Of a stretch of 64,000 nucleotides of DNA, positions 34,999 through 43,270 are shown one piece after another. How positions within the stretch are numbered: the stretch's first letter is position 1; each line of letters starts with the position of its first letter. The notes beneath the pieces are model-generated. The model had not been told where the DNA came from. It ran no database searches and saw only the letters and a program-made list of their open reading frames with translations. The DNA comes from DATATV01 sp035551355 (GTDB lineage Bacteria > Actinomycetota > Actinomycetes > Mycobacteriales > Pseudonocardiaceae): NCBI GenBank assembly GCA_035551355.1, contig DASZNF010000125.1, forward strand, positions 41,516-105,515. Direction: 5' to 3'. The translations under genes and the position numbers were made by a program.

Positions 34999-35908
34999 TC
35001 AGGCCAGGTCGATGCGGTGGTTGGCCACCGGGTACCCGGCCCGGGCGAAGGCGGCGGCCATCGGCCGGTTGGCCAGGTCGGTCCCGGCGGTGATCCGGGT
35101 CGGCGCCGGCGGCGGCGAGCAGGTGCGTGGCCTCCACCAGCAGGTCGTAGCCGTAGCTCTGGCCTCGATGCTCGGGCAGCACGCCGACGAAACCGACATT
35201 CGCGGAGCTGACATTGCGGGTGGGCGCGACGAACCCGACCATCTCGCCCCGCTGGTCGAAGGCCAGCCGCCACCAGTCCCGCGGGCCGGGCATCCTCAGC
35301 AGGATGTCCAGTTCCTGCGCGGCCGCGGTGTAGGGGCCGTACTCGGTGGCGGCGCGCCGGCTGTGCGCGTCCAGGCTGCCGACCTCGATGCGGCGCAACA
35401 GGTCGAACACCACGCCGTCGTCGGGTTCCGGCCGGAAAATCAGCCGCCCCGGCCGCTCCGGAATTCCGTTTTCCGGCGTCCACCGGTAGATGTAGCGCTC
35501 CACCAGCACCCGCATTCCGGCGGCGCCGGCCGCGGCCAGCCGGTCCTCGGCGGCGGCCCGGACCAAGGGTTCCTCCCGCCAGTCCGGGGGCACCCGCAAT
35601 GAATACTCGGTGCGGAAAGGTGCGATCTGCAACAACTTCGCGCCCGCCTTACGTTCGCCGGCGCGGAAATCGAACCAGTCCAGGGTGAACGGCTCCGGAT
35701 CGTCCGGACCGGCCCACCAAGCCGCTCGGGCCACCACGGTGTCCCCGCGCAACGCCACAAAACACCATTGCGGGCGGTAATACTCCTCGGCGTACATGTC
35801 CAGAAATGTCCGGCCAAGGGCGGCGAAACCGACCAATCCCGGATCGGGCAATGAGTCGAACAGTTTCTCCTCGCCCGGGGAGAGGCAGCGAACGACCAAT
35901 TCGGTCAT
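34999..35908 (-). pseudogene. GNAT-family N-acetyltransferase with frame break near C-terminus
   Basis: A two-domain GNAT of about 300 residues. The N-terminal half has AARAAWWAGPDDPEPFTLDW; the C-terminal GNAT core shows MVGFVAPTRN and VGVLPEHRGQSYGYDLL, the acetyl-CoA loop. After ATHLLAAAGAD the main frame loses sense, while a second frame continues as RITAGTDLANRPMAAAFARAGY and ends in IDLA at 34999. One surplus C in the CCC at about 35097-35103 explains it. Without correction, translation runs to 34952 through the terminator hairpin. Substrate unknown. ATG 35908 has GAAGGGATT upstream. A possible 18-codon leader lies 33 bases upstream. Confidence 0.8.
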
Positions 35909-35941
35909 GTGAATCCCTTCGGAGGGCGGTGCGCCCCCGAA

Positions 35942-35998
35942 TCAGATCCCCGGTGTCCCCGGAACGAGGCGGCGGCGCGTGATCATCGAGCGGACCAT
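35942..35998 (-). CDS. Possible leader peptide upstream of GNAT gene
   Basis: An 18-codon ORF (MVRSMITRRRLVPGTPGI) starts with ATG 35998, preceded by a full AAGGAGGTGG ribosome site at ideal spacing, and ends 33 bases before the GNAT start. The very strong site on such a short ORF, plus the Arg-Arg-Arg run, is what one sees in attenuator leaders that sense ribosome stalling. No homology is claimed. Confidence 0.5.
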   Translation of the reverse strand: MVRSMITRRRLVPGTPGI

Positions 35999-36077
35999 CG
36001 GCGTTCCACCTCCTTCGTCGTTCGAAATTCGGGACGCCCGGACGTTAGCCGCTGGGTCGATCTCGCGCGAACGAATT

Positions 36078-37334
36078 TCAGTCCTTGTCCGGCGCGGGCC
36101 GGTTGGACAGCAGCGAGGCCGGGCCGACGGCCAGCCCGCCGAATCGGGCCCGCACCTGGTCGGCGGCCTGATCGGCCTCCCGCCAGCCGTGTTCCGGGGC
36201 GTCCAGCAGCAGCTGTTCGCCGGTGGTGGCGCCGTCGTCGAGCTGCTCCATGCGCACCCCGATCAGCCGGATCGCGCCGGGCGGGGTCTGGTTGTCCAGC
36301 AGCTGGCAGGCGGTGTGGTGGATCTCCCGGGTGACGTCGGTGGCCACCGGCAGGGTCCGCGACCGGGTGATCGTGGAGAAATCGGAGAACCGGACCTTGA
36401 TCGACACCGTGCGCCCGCGCAGCCCGCGCTTGCGCAGACCGGCCGCGGTCCGCTCGGACAACCGCAGCAGTTCGCGTTTGATCAGGTCGCGGTCGTGGTG
36501 GTCGATCTCGAAGGTCTCCTCGGCGCCGATCGACTTGTCCACCGACTCCGGGGTGACCGCCCGGTCGTCGTGCCCGTTGGCCAGCGCGTGCAGGTGTTCT
36601 CCGGAGGCCACGCCCAGCACCCGGCGCAACCGGGACAGCGGGGTGAAGGCCACGTCGGCCACGGTGTTCATCCCGGCCCGCTGCAACGCCTCGGCCGTGC
36701 GGGCGCCGACGCCCCACAGCGCGGACACCGGCAGCGGGTGCAGGAACGCGATGATCTGGTCGGCCGGCACGACGAGCATGCCGTCCGGTTTGGCCATGCC
36801 GGAGGCGAGTTTGGCCGCGAACTTGGTGGCGGCCACGCCGACCGAGCAGGTGATGCCGTGGTCGGCGAACACCCGGGCCCGGATCCGCTGGCCGATCTCG
36901 CCGGGCGTGGTGCGCAACCGGCGCAGCGCGCCGGACACGTCCAGGAAGGCCTCGTCGATGCTCAGCGGCTCGACCAGCGGGGTGAACTCGCGAAAGAGCT
37001 CGAACACCTGCTGGGACACCTCGGAGTACGCGCCCCTGGTGGGTGGCAGGAACACGCCGAGCGGGCACAGTCTGCGGGCCCGGGCCGCCGGCATGGCCGA
37101 GCGCACGCCGAACTTGCGGGCCGGATAGTTCGCCGACAGCACGACGCCCCGGGTCCCGCCCCCGGCCACGATCACCGGGCGGTGCCGCAGTTCCGGGCGG
37201 GTGCGCAGTTCCACCGCGGCGAAGAACGCGTCCATGTCCACGTGCAGCATCGGGCAGCCGGTGTCGTCCGGCCAGCCCTCGGCGCTCGCCCGGTACCGCT
37301 CGGTCCCGCGCGGCAGGTCGCCGCTGCGCCCCAT
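36078..37334 (-). CDS. dinB: Y-family DNA polymerase IV (DinB)
   Basis: A 418-residue translesion polymerase. Catalytic residues are in MLHVDMDAFFAAVELR and EPLSIDEAFLDVSG. SVGVAATKFAAKLASGMAKPDG is the fingers/palm signature, and the little-finger domain follows. It lacks an obvious C-terminal beta-clamp motif of QLxLF form, although QLLLD at about residue 371 is close. ATG 37334 is used as GGGGAG lies 6 bases upstream; GTG 37340 is possible. Monocistronic. Confidence 0.95.
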   Translation of the reverse strand: MGRSGDLPRGTERYRASAEGWPDDTGCPMLHVDMDAFFAAVELRTRPELRHRPVIVAGGGTRGVVLSANYPARKFGVRSAMPAARARRLCPLGVFLPPTRGAYSEVSQQVFELFREFTPLVEPLSIDEAFLDVSGALRRLRTTPGEIGQRIRARVFADHGITCSVGVAATKFAAKLASGMAKPDGMLVVPADQIIAFLHPLPVSALWGVGARTAEALQRAGMNTVADVAFTPLSRLRRVLGVASGEHLHALANGHDDRAVTPESVDKSIGAEETFEIDHHDRDLIKRELLRLSERTAAGLRKRGLRGRTVSIKVRFSDFSTITRSRTLPVATDVTREIHHTACQLLDNQTPPGAIRLIGVRMEQLDDGATTGEQLLLDAPEHGWREADQAADQVRARFGGLAVGPASLLSNRPAPDKD

Positions 37335-37420
37335 GCCCACTCCCCTGCCCGCAACCGCCCGAACAGCTGTTCGACGAGGTCAGTGTAACCGCCGGGACGG
37401 ACAGATCAGGACAGGTCAGG

Positions 37421-38140
37421 TCAGTGGCGTCGGGCCAGCGCGTGCAGCCGGGCGGCCACGTCGCGCAGCGGTGGCCGGCCGGCCGCGGCCAGCTCCAGTT
37501 CGGCCAGCGCCTCGGCGGCCCCGGTGGCCTCCAGCACCGAGCCGGGCAGCATGTCGGACACCACGCCGTGGCCCTGCAACACGTCGACGGCCAGCCCGGC
37601 GTCGGTGAGCACCCCGGTCAGCGCGGGCACGTCGAACCGGCGCAGCACCGGCTCGCCCATCTCGGCCAGTCCGCCGGCCGGGTCGTCGAGCAGTTTGCGG
37701 GCGTCGGCCAGCTTGCCGGCCAGCGCCCGGTGCAGCACGGCCGCGTACCGGTTGGCCACCAGCACGGACAGCGCCCCGCCGGGCGCGATGGCCGTGGTCA
37801 GCGCGGCGACCGAGCCGGGCACGTCGTCGACCACCTCCAGCAGCCCGTGGGCGAGTACCAGATCGGCCGATTCCGCGGCCACGTCCAGCGCGTCCGCGTC
37901 GCCCTGCACGGCGGTGATCAGCTCGGCGACCCCGGCGTCCTGGGCCCGCCGGTGCAGCGTGGCCAGCGCGTTGGGACTGGGCTCGATCACGGTCACCCGG
38001 CAGCCGGCCGCCGCCAGCGGCACCGCCCACACCCCGCTGCCGCCGCCCACGTCCAGCACCCGAGGGGGCTGGCCGCCCCGGCGATCCCGCGCGGCGGTCA
38101 CCTCGGTCTCCAGCACCCGTTGCACCGCGTCTGATCGCAT
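37421..38140 (-). CDS. SAM-dependent class I methyltransferase
   Basis: A 239-residue Rossmann-type methyltransferase: motif I VLDVGGGSGVWAVPLA (glycine-rich SAM loop), motif II VTVIEPSPNAL, motif III LVLAHGLLEVVDDV. The residues resemble the tRNA-CmoM/UbiE-like group, but no substrate can be assigned. ATG 38140 begins MRSDAVQRVLETEV. It is divergent from the HTH regulator gene. Confidence 0.88.
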   Translation of the reverse strand: MRSDAVQRVLETEVTAARDRRGGQPPRVLDVGGGSGVWAVPLAAAGCRVTVIEPSPNALATLHRRAQDAGVAELITAVQGDADALDVAAESADLVLAHGLLEVVDDVPGSVAALTTAIAPGGALSVLVANRYAAVLHRALAGKLADARKLLDDPAGGLAEMGEPVLRRFDVPALTGVLTDAGLAVDVLQGHGVVSDMLPGSVLEATGAAEALAELELAAAGRPPLRDVAARLHALARRH

Positions 38141-38251
38141 GGCGCGCAGTCTAGGGCGCGGGTCCGCGGCCCGCGTTCCGGCTGCACCGCGCCCTGGGAC
38201 CGGCTCGCCGGAACCCATGACAAGAAACCTTTCTAAAGCTATCTTGAGTAC

Positions 38252-38836
38252 ATGCAGAAGAAGCACGCCGAGCACCAGATCCGCGATCCCAAGCGTTTGC
38301 GGGCCATGTCGCACCCGTTGCGGCTGAAGCTGATGAGCCTGCTCGCGGAGGAACGCAGCGCCACCGCGACCCGGTGCGCCGAGGTGCTGGACGAGAGCGT
38401 GGCCAGCTGCTCCTACCACCTCAACATCCTGGCCAAGTACGGCTTCATCGAGGAGGCACCGGGCGGCCAGGGCCGGGAGAAGCCGTGGCGGGCGACCACC
38501 GAGGAGATCACCGTCTCCCCCGAGGGCCTGGAACCGGAGGGACGGCTGGCCGCGGGCGCGGCCATCGACGCCTGGATGGACCACGAGTTCGCCCAGTTGA
38601 AGGACCGCCTGCACAGCTACGAGCTGGAGCCTGAGCCGTGGCGCGAGGCGATCGGCACCAACGCCACCAACACCTTCCTCACCGCACAGGAGGCGGCCAA
38701 GGTCCGCGAGGAGATCGAGGCGATCTACGACCGGTACCGGGACCGTCAGGACCAGCCCGGGCTCCGGCCGGCGGACGCCCGGCCGGTGCGCATGTTCATG
38801 TCGCTCACCGTGGCCCCACCCCGGGAGGAGATATGA
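38252..38836 (+). CDS. ArsR-like winged-helix transcriptional regulator
   Basis: A 194-residue regulator with an ArsR-type winged helix (residues 10-80): DPKRLRAMSHPLRLKLMSLLAEE, recognition helix ASCSYHLNILAKYGFIEEAPG. The C-terminal half (90-190) is helical and may sense a ligand. TTGAG/CTATC-like AT-rich bases occur upstream at 38222-38250. It overlaps the MFS gene by ATGA, so it almost surely controls the exporter. Confidence 0.9.
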   Translation: MQKKHAEHQIRDPKRLRAMSHPLRLKLMSLLAEERSATATRCAEVLDESVASCSYHLNILAKYGFIEEAPGGQGREKPWRATTEEITVSPEGLEPEGRLAAGAAIDAWMDHEFAQLKDRLHSYELEPEPWREAIGTNATNTFLTAQEAAKVREEIEAIYDRYRDRQDQPGLRPADARPVRMFMSLTVAPPREEI

Positions 38837-40080
38837 GATCCGGTCCGTTACGCGACCCCCGCTTCCGGCTGCTGCTGGCCGGGCTGACGCTGGCCAGCTT
38901 CGCGGTCACCGCGCTGTACCTGGTGCTGGGGGTCTGGGCCAAGGCGCTGACCGACAGCAACGCGCTGGCCGGTTCGGTGTTCCTGGCCCTCGGCGTGCCC
39001 ACGCTGTTCGCCCCGCTGGGCGGGGTGCTGGCCGACCGGGTGCGCCGCAAGCCGCTGCTGCTGGCCACCCTCGTGGTGTTCGCGCTGACCCTGCTGTCCC
39101 TGCTGTGCGTGCACAGCCGCCACCAGCTGTGGCTGATCTACCTGGCGGCCGCGGCCACCGGACTGGCCACCGACCTGGTGTCGGCCTGCCGCAACGGCAT
39201 GCTCAAGGACCTGCTGCCTGCCGATCAGCTCGGCTCGGCCAACGCCTCCCTGCAGACCCTCACCCAGGGCCTGCAACTGATCTCCCCGCTGGTCGGCGCC
39301 GCCCTGTTCGCGACGGTCGGCGGGGGTACGTTCGCGCTGATCGACGCCGGCCTACTCGGCGGCGCGGTGCTGGTGCTGGCCCGGGTGCGGCTGACCGAGT
39401 CCGACCCGCAGCCGCGCACCGGCGCCCGGCTGCTGGGCGAGGTGCTGGCCGGGTTCGGCCACCTGCGCTCGGTGCCGCTGCTGCGCCAGCTGAGCATCGT
39501 GGGCGCGGCCGCGTTCGCGGTCATCGGGTTGTTCGAGACCGCCGGATTCGCCGTGGTGGACCAGGGCCTGCACCGGCCGCCCACGTTCTACGGCGTGCTG
39601 ACCAGCCTGCAGGGTGCGGGCGCGATCCTCGGCGGACTGACCGCGGGCTGGGTGCTGCGCCGGCTGGGCGAGGCCCGGCTGGTCGGCCTGGCGCTGGCCG
39701 CGGTCGGCATCGGCGCGCTGCTGTCGGCCAGTTCGGCCCTGCCGGTGGTGCTGGCCGGGCTGTTCGTGCTCGGGCTGGGCGTGCCGTGGTTTCTGGTCGG
39801 CTGGAGCACCGCGCTGCAACGGCACACCCCACCGCGGTTGCAGGGCCGGGTCGGGGCCACCGGCGGCATGCTGCTGACCACCCCGCAGACCGCGTCCATC
39901 GCCGTCGGCGCACTGCTGATCGGCGTCGTGGACTACCGCATCCTGCTGCTGGTGATCATGGTGGGCATGCTGGCCTGCGCGGCGGTGCTGGTGATCCGGC
40001 CCGCGGCGCAACCGGCTGCCCTGATCGGCGAGCCGATCACCGGGCCGCTGACCGCCGAGCCGGGCAGCGCACCGGCCTGA
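38833..40080 (+). CDS. MFS-family exporter
   Basis: A 415-residue major facilitator transporter with 12 predicted helices. Motif A between helices 2 and 3 reads GGVLADRVRRKPLLL; the linker holds QPRTGARLLGEVLAGFGHL, and LSIVGAAAFAVIGLFETAG opens the second half. It resembles MFS_1/MFS_3-type drug exporters. GGAGGAG is directly upstream. Co-translated with the regulator, suggesting inducible efflux of an unknown compound. Confidence 0.92.
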   Translation: MRSGPLRDPRFRLLLAGLTLASFAVTALYLVLGVWAKALTDSNALAGSVFLALGVPTLFAPLGGVLADRVRRKPLLLATLVVFALTLLSLLCVHSRHQLWLIYLAAAATGLATDLVSACRNGMLKDLLPADQLGSANASLQTLTQGLQLISPLVGAALFATVGGGTFALIDAGLLGGAVLVLARVRLTESDPQPRTGARLLGEVLAGFGHLRSVPLLRQLSIVGAAAFAVIGLFETAGFAVVDQGLHRPPTFYGVLTSLQGAGAILGGLTAGWVLRRLGEARLVGLALAAVGIGALLSASSALPVVLAGLFVLGLGVPWFLVGWSTALQRHTPPRLQGRVGATGGMLLTTPQTASIAVGALLIGVVDYRILLLVIMVGMLACAAVLVIRPAAQPAALIGEPITGPLTAEPGSAPA

Positions 40081-40130
40081 AACGGCACGTGGTTCTCGGC
40101 GCGCATTGCCGCAGCCTCTAGGCTTCCTGC

Positions 40131-40967
40131 GTGCAAACTGTCGCGGTGCTGAGCCTCAAGGGTGGGGTCGGGAAAACCACGGTCGTGCTCGGGCTGGCCT
40201 CGGCTGCCCTGCGCCGCGGAATACGCACGCTGGTCGTCGATCTCGACCCGCAGTGCAACGCGACGGCCACGCTGGACCCGCAGGAGACCGAGGGCAGCCT
40301 GGTGGACGTGCTGGCCCGGCCCGGGCTGGCCAGCCTGCGCTCGGCGGTGGCGCCCAGCCCGTGGGGCGAGGGCATCGACGTGCTGGTCGGCTCCGAGGAC
40401 GTGGAGGGCCTCAACCACCCGGAGCCGGGCTCGCAGAAACTGGCCAAGCTGGGCAAGGCGCTGGAACTGGCCGATCAACTGCTCGACGAGGAGGACGACC
40501 GCCCGTACGAGCTGATCCTGCTGGACTGCCCGCCGTCGCTGGGCCAGCTGACCCGCTCGGCGCTGGTGGCCGCCGACCGCGCGCTGCTGGTGACCGAGCC
40601 GACCATGTTCGCGGTGTCCGGCGTGCAGCGGGCGTTCGAGGCGGTGCAGACCGAGCGGGAGCTGCACAACCCTCGGTTGCAGCCGCTGGGCGTGGTGGTC
40701 AACCGGGTACGTCCCCGCTCGCACGAGCACCAGTTCCGCATCGAGGAACTGCGTGAGCTGTTCGGGCCGCTGGTGATGCCGGTCAACCTGCCCGACCGGC
40801 TGGCCGTGCAGCAGGCCCAGGGCGCGTGCCTGCCCATCCACCAGTGGAACACGCCGGGCGCGCGCGAGGTGTCGCTGGCGTTCAACCTGCTGCTGGCCCG
40901 GCTGCTGCGTGCGGGCCGGCGGCGCTCGCGCATCGAGGTGGACGAGGAAGTCGAAGCGGAGGACTGA
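40131..40967 (+). CDS. Orphan ParA-family ATPase
   Basis: A 278-residue ParA/MinD-type ATPase. The deviant Walker A is LKGGVGKTTVV with the signature lysine; Walker A-prime VVDLDPQCNATATL; Walker B LILLDCPPSLG. No ParB gene or parS site lies next to it, so it is an orphan, perhaps placing a cargo or membrane complex. GTG start at 40131; weak upstream site. It is 3 bases upstream of the DNA glycosylase gene, so the two share a transcript. Confidence 0.92.
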   Translation: MQTVAVLSLKGGVGKTTVVLGLASAALRRGIRTLVVDLDPQCNATATLDPQETEGSLVDVLARPGLASLRSAVAPSPWGEGIDVLVGSEDVEGLNHPEPGSQKLAKLGKALELADQLLDEEDDRPYELILLDCPPSLGQLTRSALVAADRALLVTEPTMFAVSGVQRAFEAVQTERELHNPRLQPLGVVVNRVRPRSHEHQFRIEELRELFGPLVMPVNLPDRLAVQQAQGACLPIHQWNTPGAREVSLAFNLLLARLLRAGRRRSRIEVDEEVEAED

Positions 40968-40970
40968 CCG

Positions 40971-41768
40971 GTGCCCGAGGGGGACACGGTTTTCCTGACC
41001 GGGCAACGGCTCACCGAGGCGCTGGCCGGGAAAATCCTGACCCGGGGCGAAATCCGGCATCCCCAACTGTCCACTGTGGAGCTCGCTGGACGGACGGTGC
41101 GCGGGGTGCGCACGGTGGGCAAGCACTTGTTCGTGCGGTTCGACGACGAGCGCAGCCTGCACAACCACCTGAAGATGGACGGCGCCTGGCACCTCTACCC
41201 GCCGGGCGGCCGCTGGCGGCAGCCCGCGCACAACGCCCGGGTGGTGCTGACCACCGCCGACCGGCAGGCCATCGGCTTCCGGCTGCACGATCTGGCCCTG
41301 CTGCCCACGGACGCCGAATCCGACCTGGTCGGGCACCTCGGCCCGGACCTGCTCGGCCCGGGCTGGGACGAGGACCAGGCCGCCGAGGCGGCCCGCCGGC
41401 TGGCCGCCCAGCCGGACCAGGAGATCGGCCTGGCCCTGCTGGACCAGCGAAATCTGGCCGGGGTGGGCAATCTGTACAAGGCCGAGGTGTGCTTCCTGCT
41501 CGGCGTGTCGCCGTGGTCGCCGGTGTCCGGTGTGGACGCCGGCAAGGCGGTGGCGTTGAGCCGGAAACTGTTGCTGCGCAACGCCTGGCGGCCCGAGCAG
41601 AGCACCACCGGCGAGACCGCGCGCGGCCGCCAGCACTTCGTCTACCAGCGGCACGGCAACGCCTGCCTGCGCTGCGGCACGAAGATCGAGGTGGCCAGGC
41701 AGGGCAGCGACGTTCGGCAACGCGGAACCTGGTTCTGCCCGTCCTGCCAACCGGGCCCTCATCCCTGA
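40971..41768 (+). CDS. Fpg/Nei-family DNA glycosylase (Nei2-like)
   Basis: A 265-residue base-excision glycosylase/AP lyase. After the initiator, Pro2-Glu3 (PEGDTV) are the catalytic residues. The H2TH part has NLAGVGNLYKAEVCF, and the zinc finger has four cysteines (CLRCGTK, FCPSC). In actinobacteria such Nei2 proteins repair oxidised pyrimidines; several lack strong activity in vitro. GTG start, coupled to parA. Confidence 0.93.
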   Translation: MPEGDTVFLTGQRLTEALAGKILTRGEIRHPQLSTVELAGRTVRGVRTVGKHLFVRFDDERSLHNHLKMDGAWHLYPPGGRWRQPAHNARVVLTTADRQAIGFRLHDLALLPTDAESDLVGHLGPDLLGPGWDEDQAAEAARRLAAQPDQEIGLALLDQRNLAGVGNLYKAEVCFLLGVSPWSPVSGVDAGKAVALSRKLLLRNAWRPEQSTTGETARGRQHFVYQRHGNACLRCGTKIEVARQGSDVRQRGTWFCPSCQPGPHP

Positions 41769-41785
41769 CGAACTACGATGGCCGC

Positions 41786-42097
41786 ATGGCAGTCGTGAAG
41801 ATCAACGCGATCGAGGTCCCCGAGGGCGCAGGCCCCGAACTGGAGAAGCGGTTCGCCCACCGCCTGCACGCGGTGGACAACCAGCCCGGCTTCCTCGGCT
41901 TCGAGCTGCTGCGCCCGGTGTCCGGCGACGACCGCTACTTCGTGTACACCAAGTGGGAGTCCGAGGAGGCGTTCCAGGCCTGGGCCAACGGCCCGGCCAA
42001 GGAGGCGCACGCCGGCCAGCGGGCCAACCCGGTGGCCAGCGGCTCCGCGCTGCTGGAGTTCGAGGTGATCCAGGCCACGGGCCCGGACAACACCTGA
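41786..42097 (+). CDS. Antibiotic biosynthesis monooxygenase (ABM) / MhuD-like protein
   Basis: A 103-residue ferredoxin-like ABM-domain protein (MAVVKINAIEVPEGAGPELEKRF; PGFLGFELLRP; YFVYTKWESEEAFQAW). The pattern resembles HmoB/MhuD heme-degrading enzymes: the Asn of KINAIEV and the central His in RFAHRLHAVDN are where MhuD has heme contacts. So it may be a heme oxygenase-like enzyme, though this is inferred. Confidence 0.87.
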   Translation: MAVVKINAIEVPEGAGPELEKRFAHRLHAVDNQPGFLGFELLRPVSGDDRYFVYTKWESEEAFQAWANGPAKEAHAGQRANPVASGSALLEFEVIQATGPDNT

Positions 42098-42139
42098 CCG
42101 TGGCGTAACGCCGACGGTGTCACCAGGGATTATGTAGCC

Positions 42140-43183
42140 GTGCTGTACTCCCGCGTCGTTCGTCCCGCGTTGTTCTCACTCGGCTCCGGTGATCCCGAGG
42201 TGGCTCACGAGCGCACCGTGGCCGCGCTGGCCCGGGCCGGCGCGGCCCCCGCGCTGATCGGCCCGCTGCGCCGGTGGTTCGGCGGGTCGGCGCCACGCAC
42301 CGTGTTCGGGGTGCGGTTCGCCAACCCGGTCGGCCTGGCCGCCGGGATGGACAAGAACGGCATCGCCATCCCGGGCTGGGCCGCGCTCGGCTTCGGCCAT
42401 GTCGAGGTGGGCACGGTCACCTGGCACCCGCAACCGGGCAATCCACGGCCCCGGCTGTACCGGCTGCCGGCCAGCCACGCGCTGATCAACCGGATGGGCT
42501 TCAACAACCTCGGCGCCCAGGCATTGGCCCAGCGCCTGGCCGCGCTGGGCCGGGCGCCGCTGCCGGTGGGCATCAGCATCGGCAAGTCCAAGATCACCCC
42601 GGTGGCCGAGGCGGTCGAGGACTACCGCAACTCGCTGCGCGCGCTCTATCCGCACGGCGACTACTTCGCGGTCAACGTCAGCTCGCCCAACACCCCCGGG
42701 CTGCGCGGTTTGCAGGACCGCGGCCTGCTGGACGAGCTGGTCACCGCGCTGCGGGCCGAGGCCGACACGCTGGCCGGCGGCGAAGACCCCAAGCCGCTGC
42801 TGGTGAAGATCGCGCCGGACCTGACCGACCGGGCCATCGGCGAGGTGCTGGAGGTGTGCCTGGCCCGCGGGGTGGCCGGGGTGATCGCCACCAACACCAC
42901 GCTGTCCCGCAACGGCCTGGCCGCCGCCGACACCCCGCTGGCCGAGCAGACCGGCGGCCTGTCCGGGCGCCCGTTGGCCGAGCGGGCCCGCGAGGTGGTG
43001 TCGTTGGTGCACAAGGAAAGCGGGCTGCCGGTGATCGGCGTGGGCGGCATCGACACCCCGGCCGACGCGCTGCGCATGCTGGACGCCGGGGCCGGCCTGG
43101 TGCAGATCTACACCGGGTTCATCTACGCCGGGCCCGGCCTGGTCCGCGGCATCAGCCGCGCGGCCGCGACCCGCCGCCGGTGA
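42140..43183 (+). CDS. pyrD: Quinone-dependent dihydroorotate dehydrogenase PyrD
   Basis: A 347-residue class 2 DHODH, the fourth step of pyrimidine synthesis, membrane-associated through the N-terminal helices (VVRPALFSLGSGDPEVAHE). FMN-binding motifs: NPVGLAAGMDKNG, INRMGFNNLG, and the catalytic Ser in NVSSPNTPGLRGLQ. GVGGIDTPADALRML and LVQIYTGFIYAGP close the barrel. GTG start at 42140. Confidence 0.97.
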   Translation: MLYSRVVRPALFSLGSGDPEVAHERTVAALARAGAAPALIGPLRRWFGGSAPRTVFGVRFANPVGLAAGMDKNGIAIPGWAALGFGHVEVGTVTWHPQPGNPRPRLYRLPASHALINRMGFNNLGAQALAQRLAALGRAPLPVGISIGKSKITPVAEAVEDYRNSLRALYPHGDYFAVNVSSPNTPGLRGLQDRGLLDELVTALRAEADTLAGGEDPKPLLVKIAPDLTDRAIGEVLEVCLARGVAGVIATNTTLSRNGLAAADTPLAEQTGGLSGRPLAERAREVVSLVHKESGLPVIGVGGIDTPADALRMLDAGAGLVQIYTGFIYAGPGLVRGISRAAATRRR

Positions 43184-43196
43184 TCCGGCCCCAGTG

Positions 43197-43270
43197 CGGG
43201 CCGTGCGGCCAGGTCCGCAGCCGGGACGGCGATCCTTCTCGTCCCATCAGCTCGGGCCGTGCGGCCAGGT
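43197..43270. repeat. 18-bp direct repeat at the 3' end of the PNGase A gene
   Basis: The sequence CGGGCCGTGCGGCCAGGT occurs at 43197-43214 and 43253-43270, followed by matching cagccgg in both. The second copy codes the protein's last residues (TWPHGP on the minus strand), so the first is a leftover duplicated tail. Confidence 0.75.

Noticed and set aside
42140..42180. Alternative long frame upstream of pyrD
   Set aside because: The GTG at 42140 gives the normal family length and N-terminus; upstream text belongs to the ABM gene's flank.
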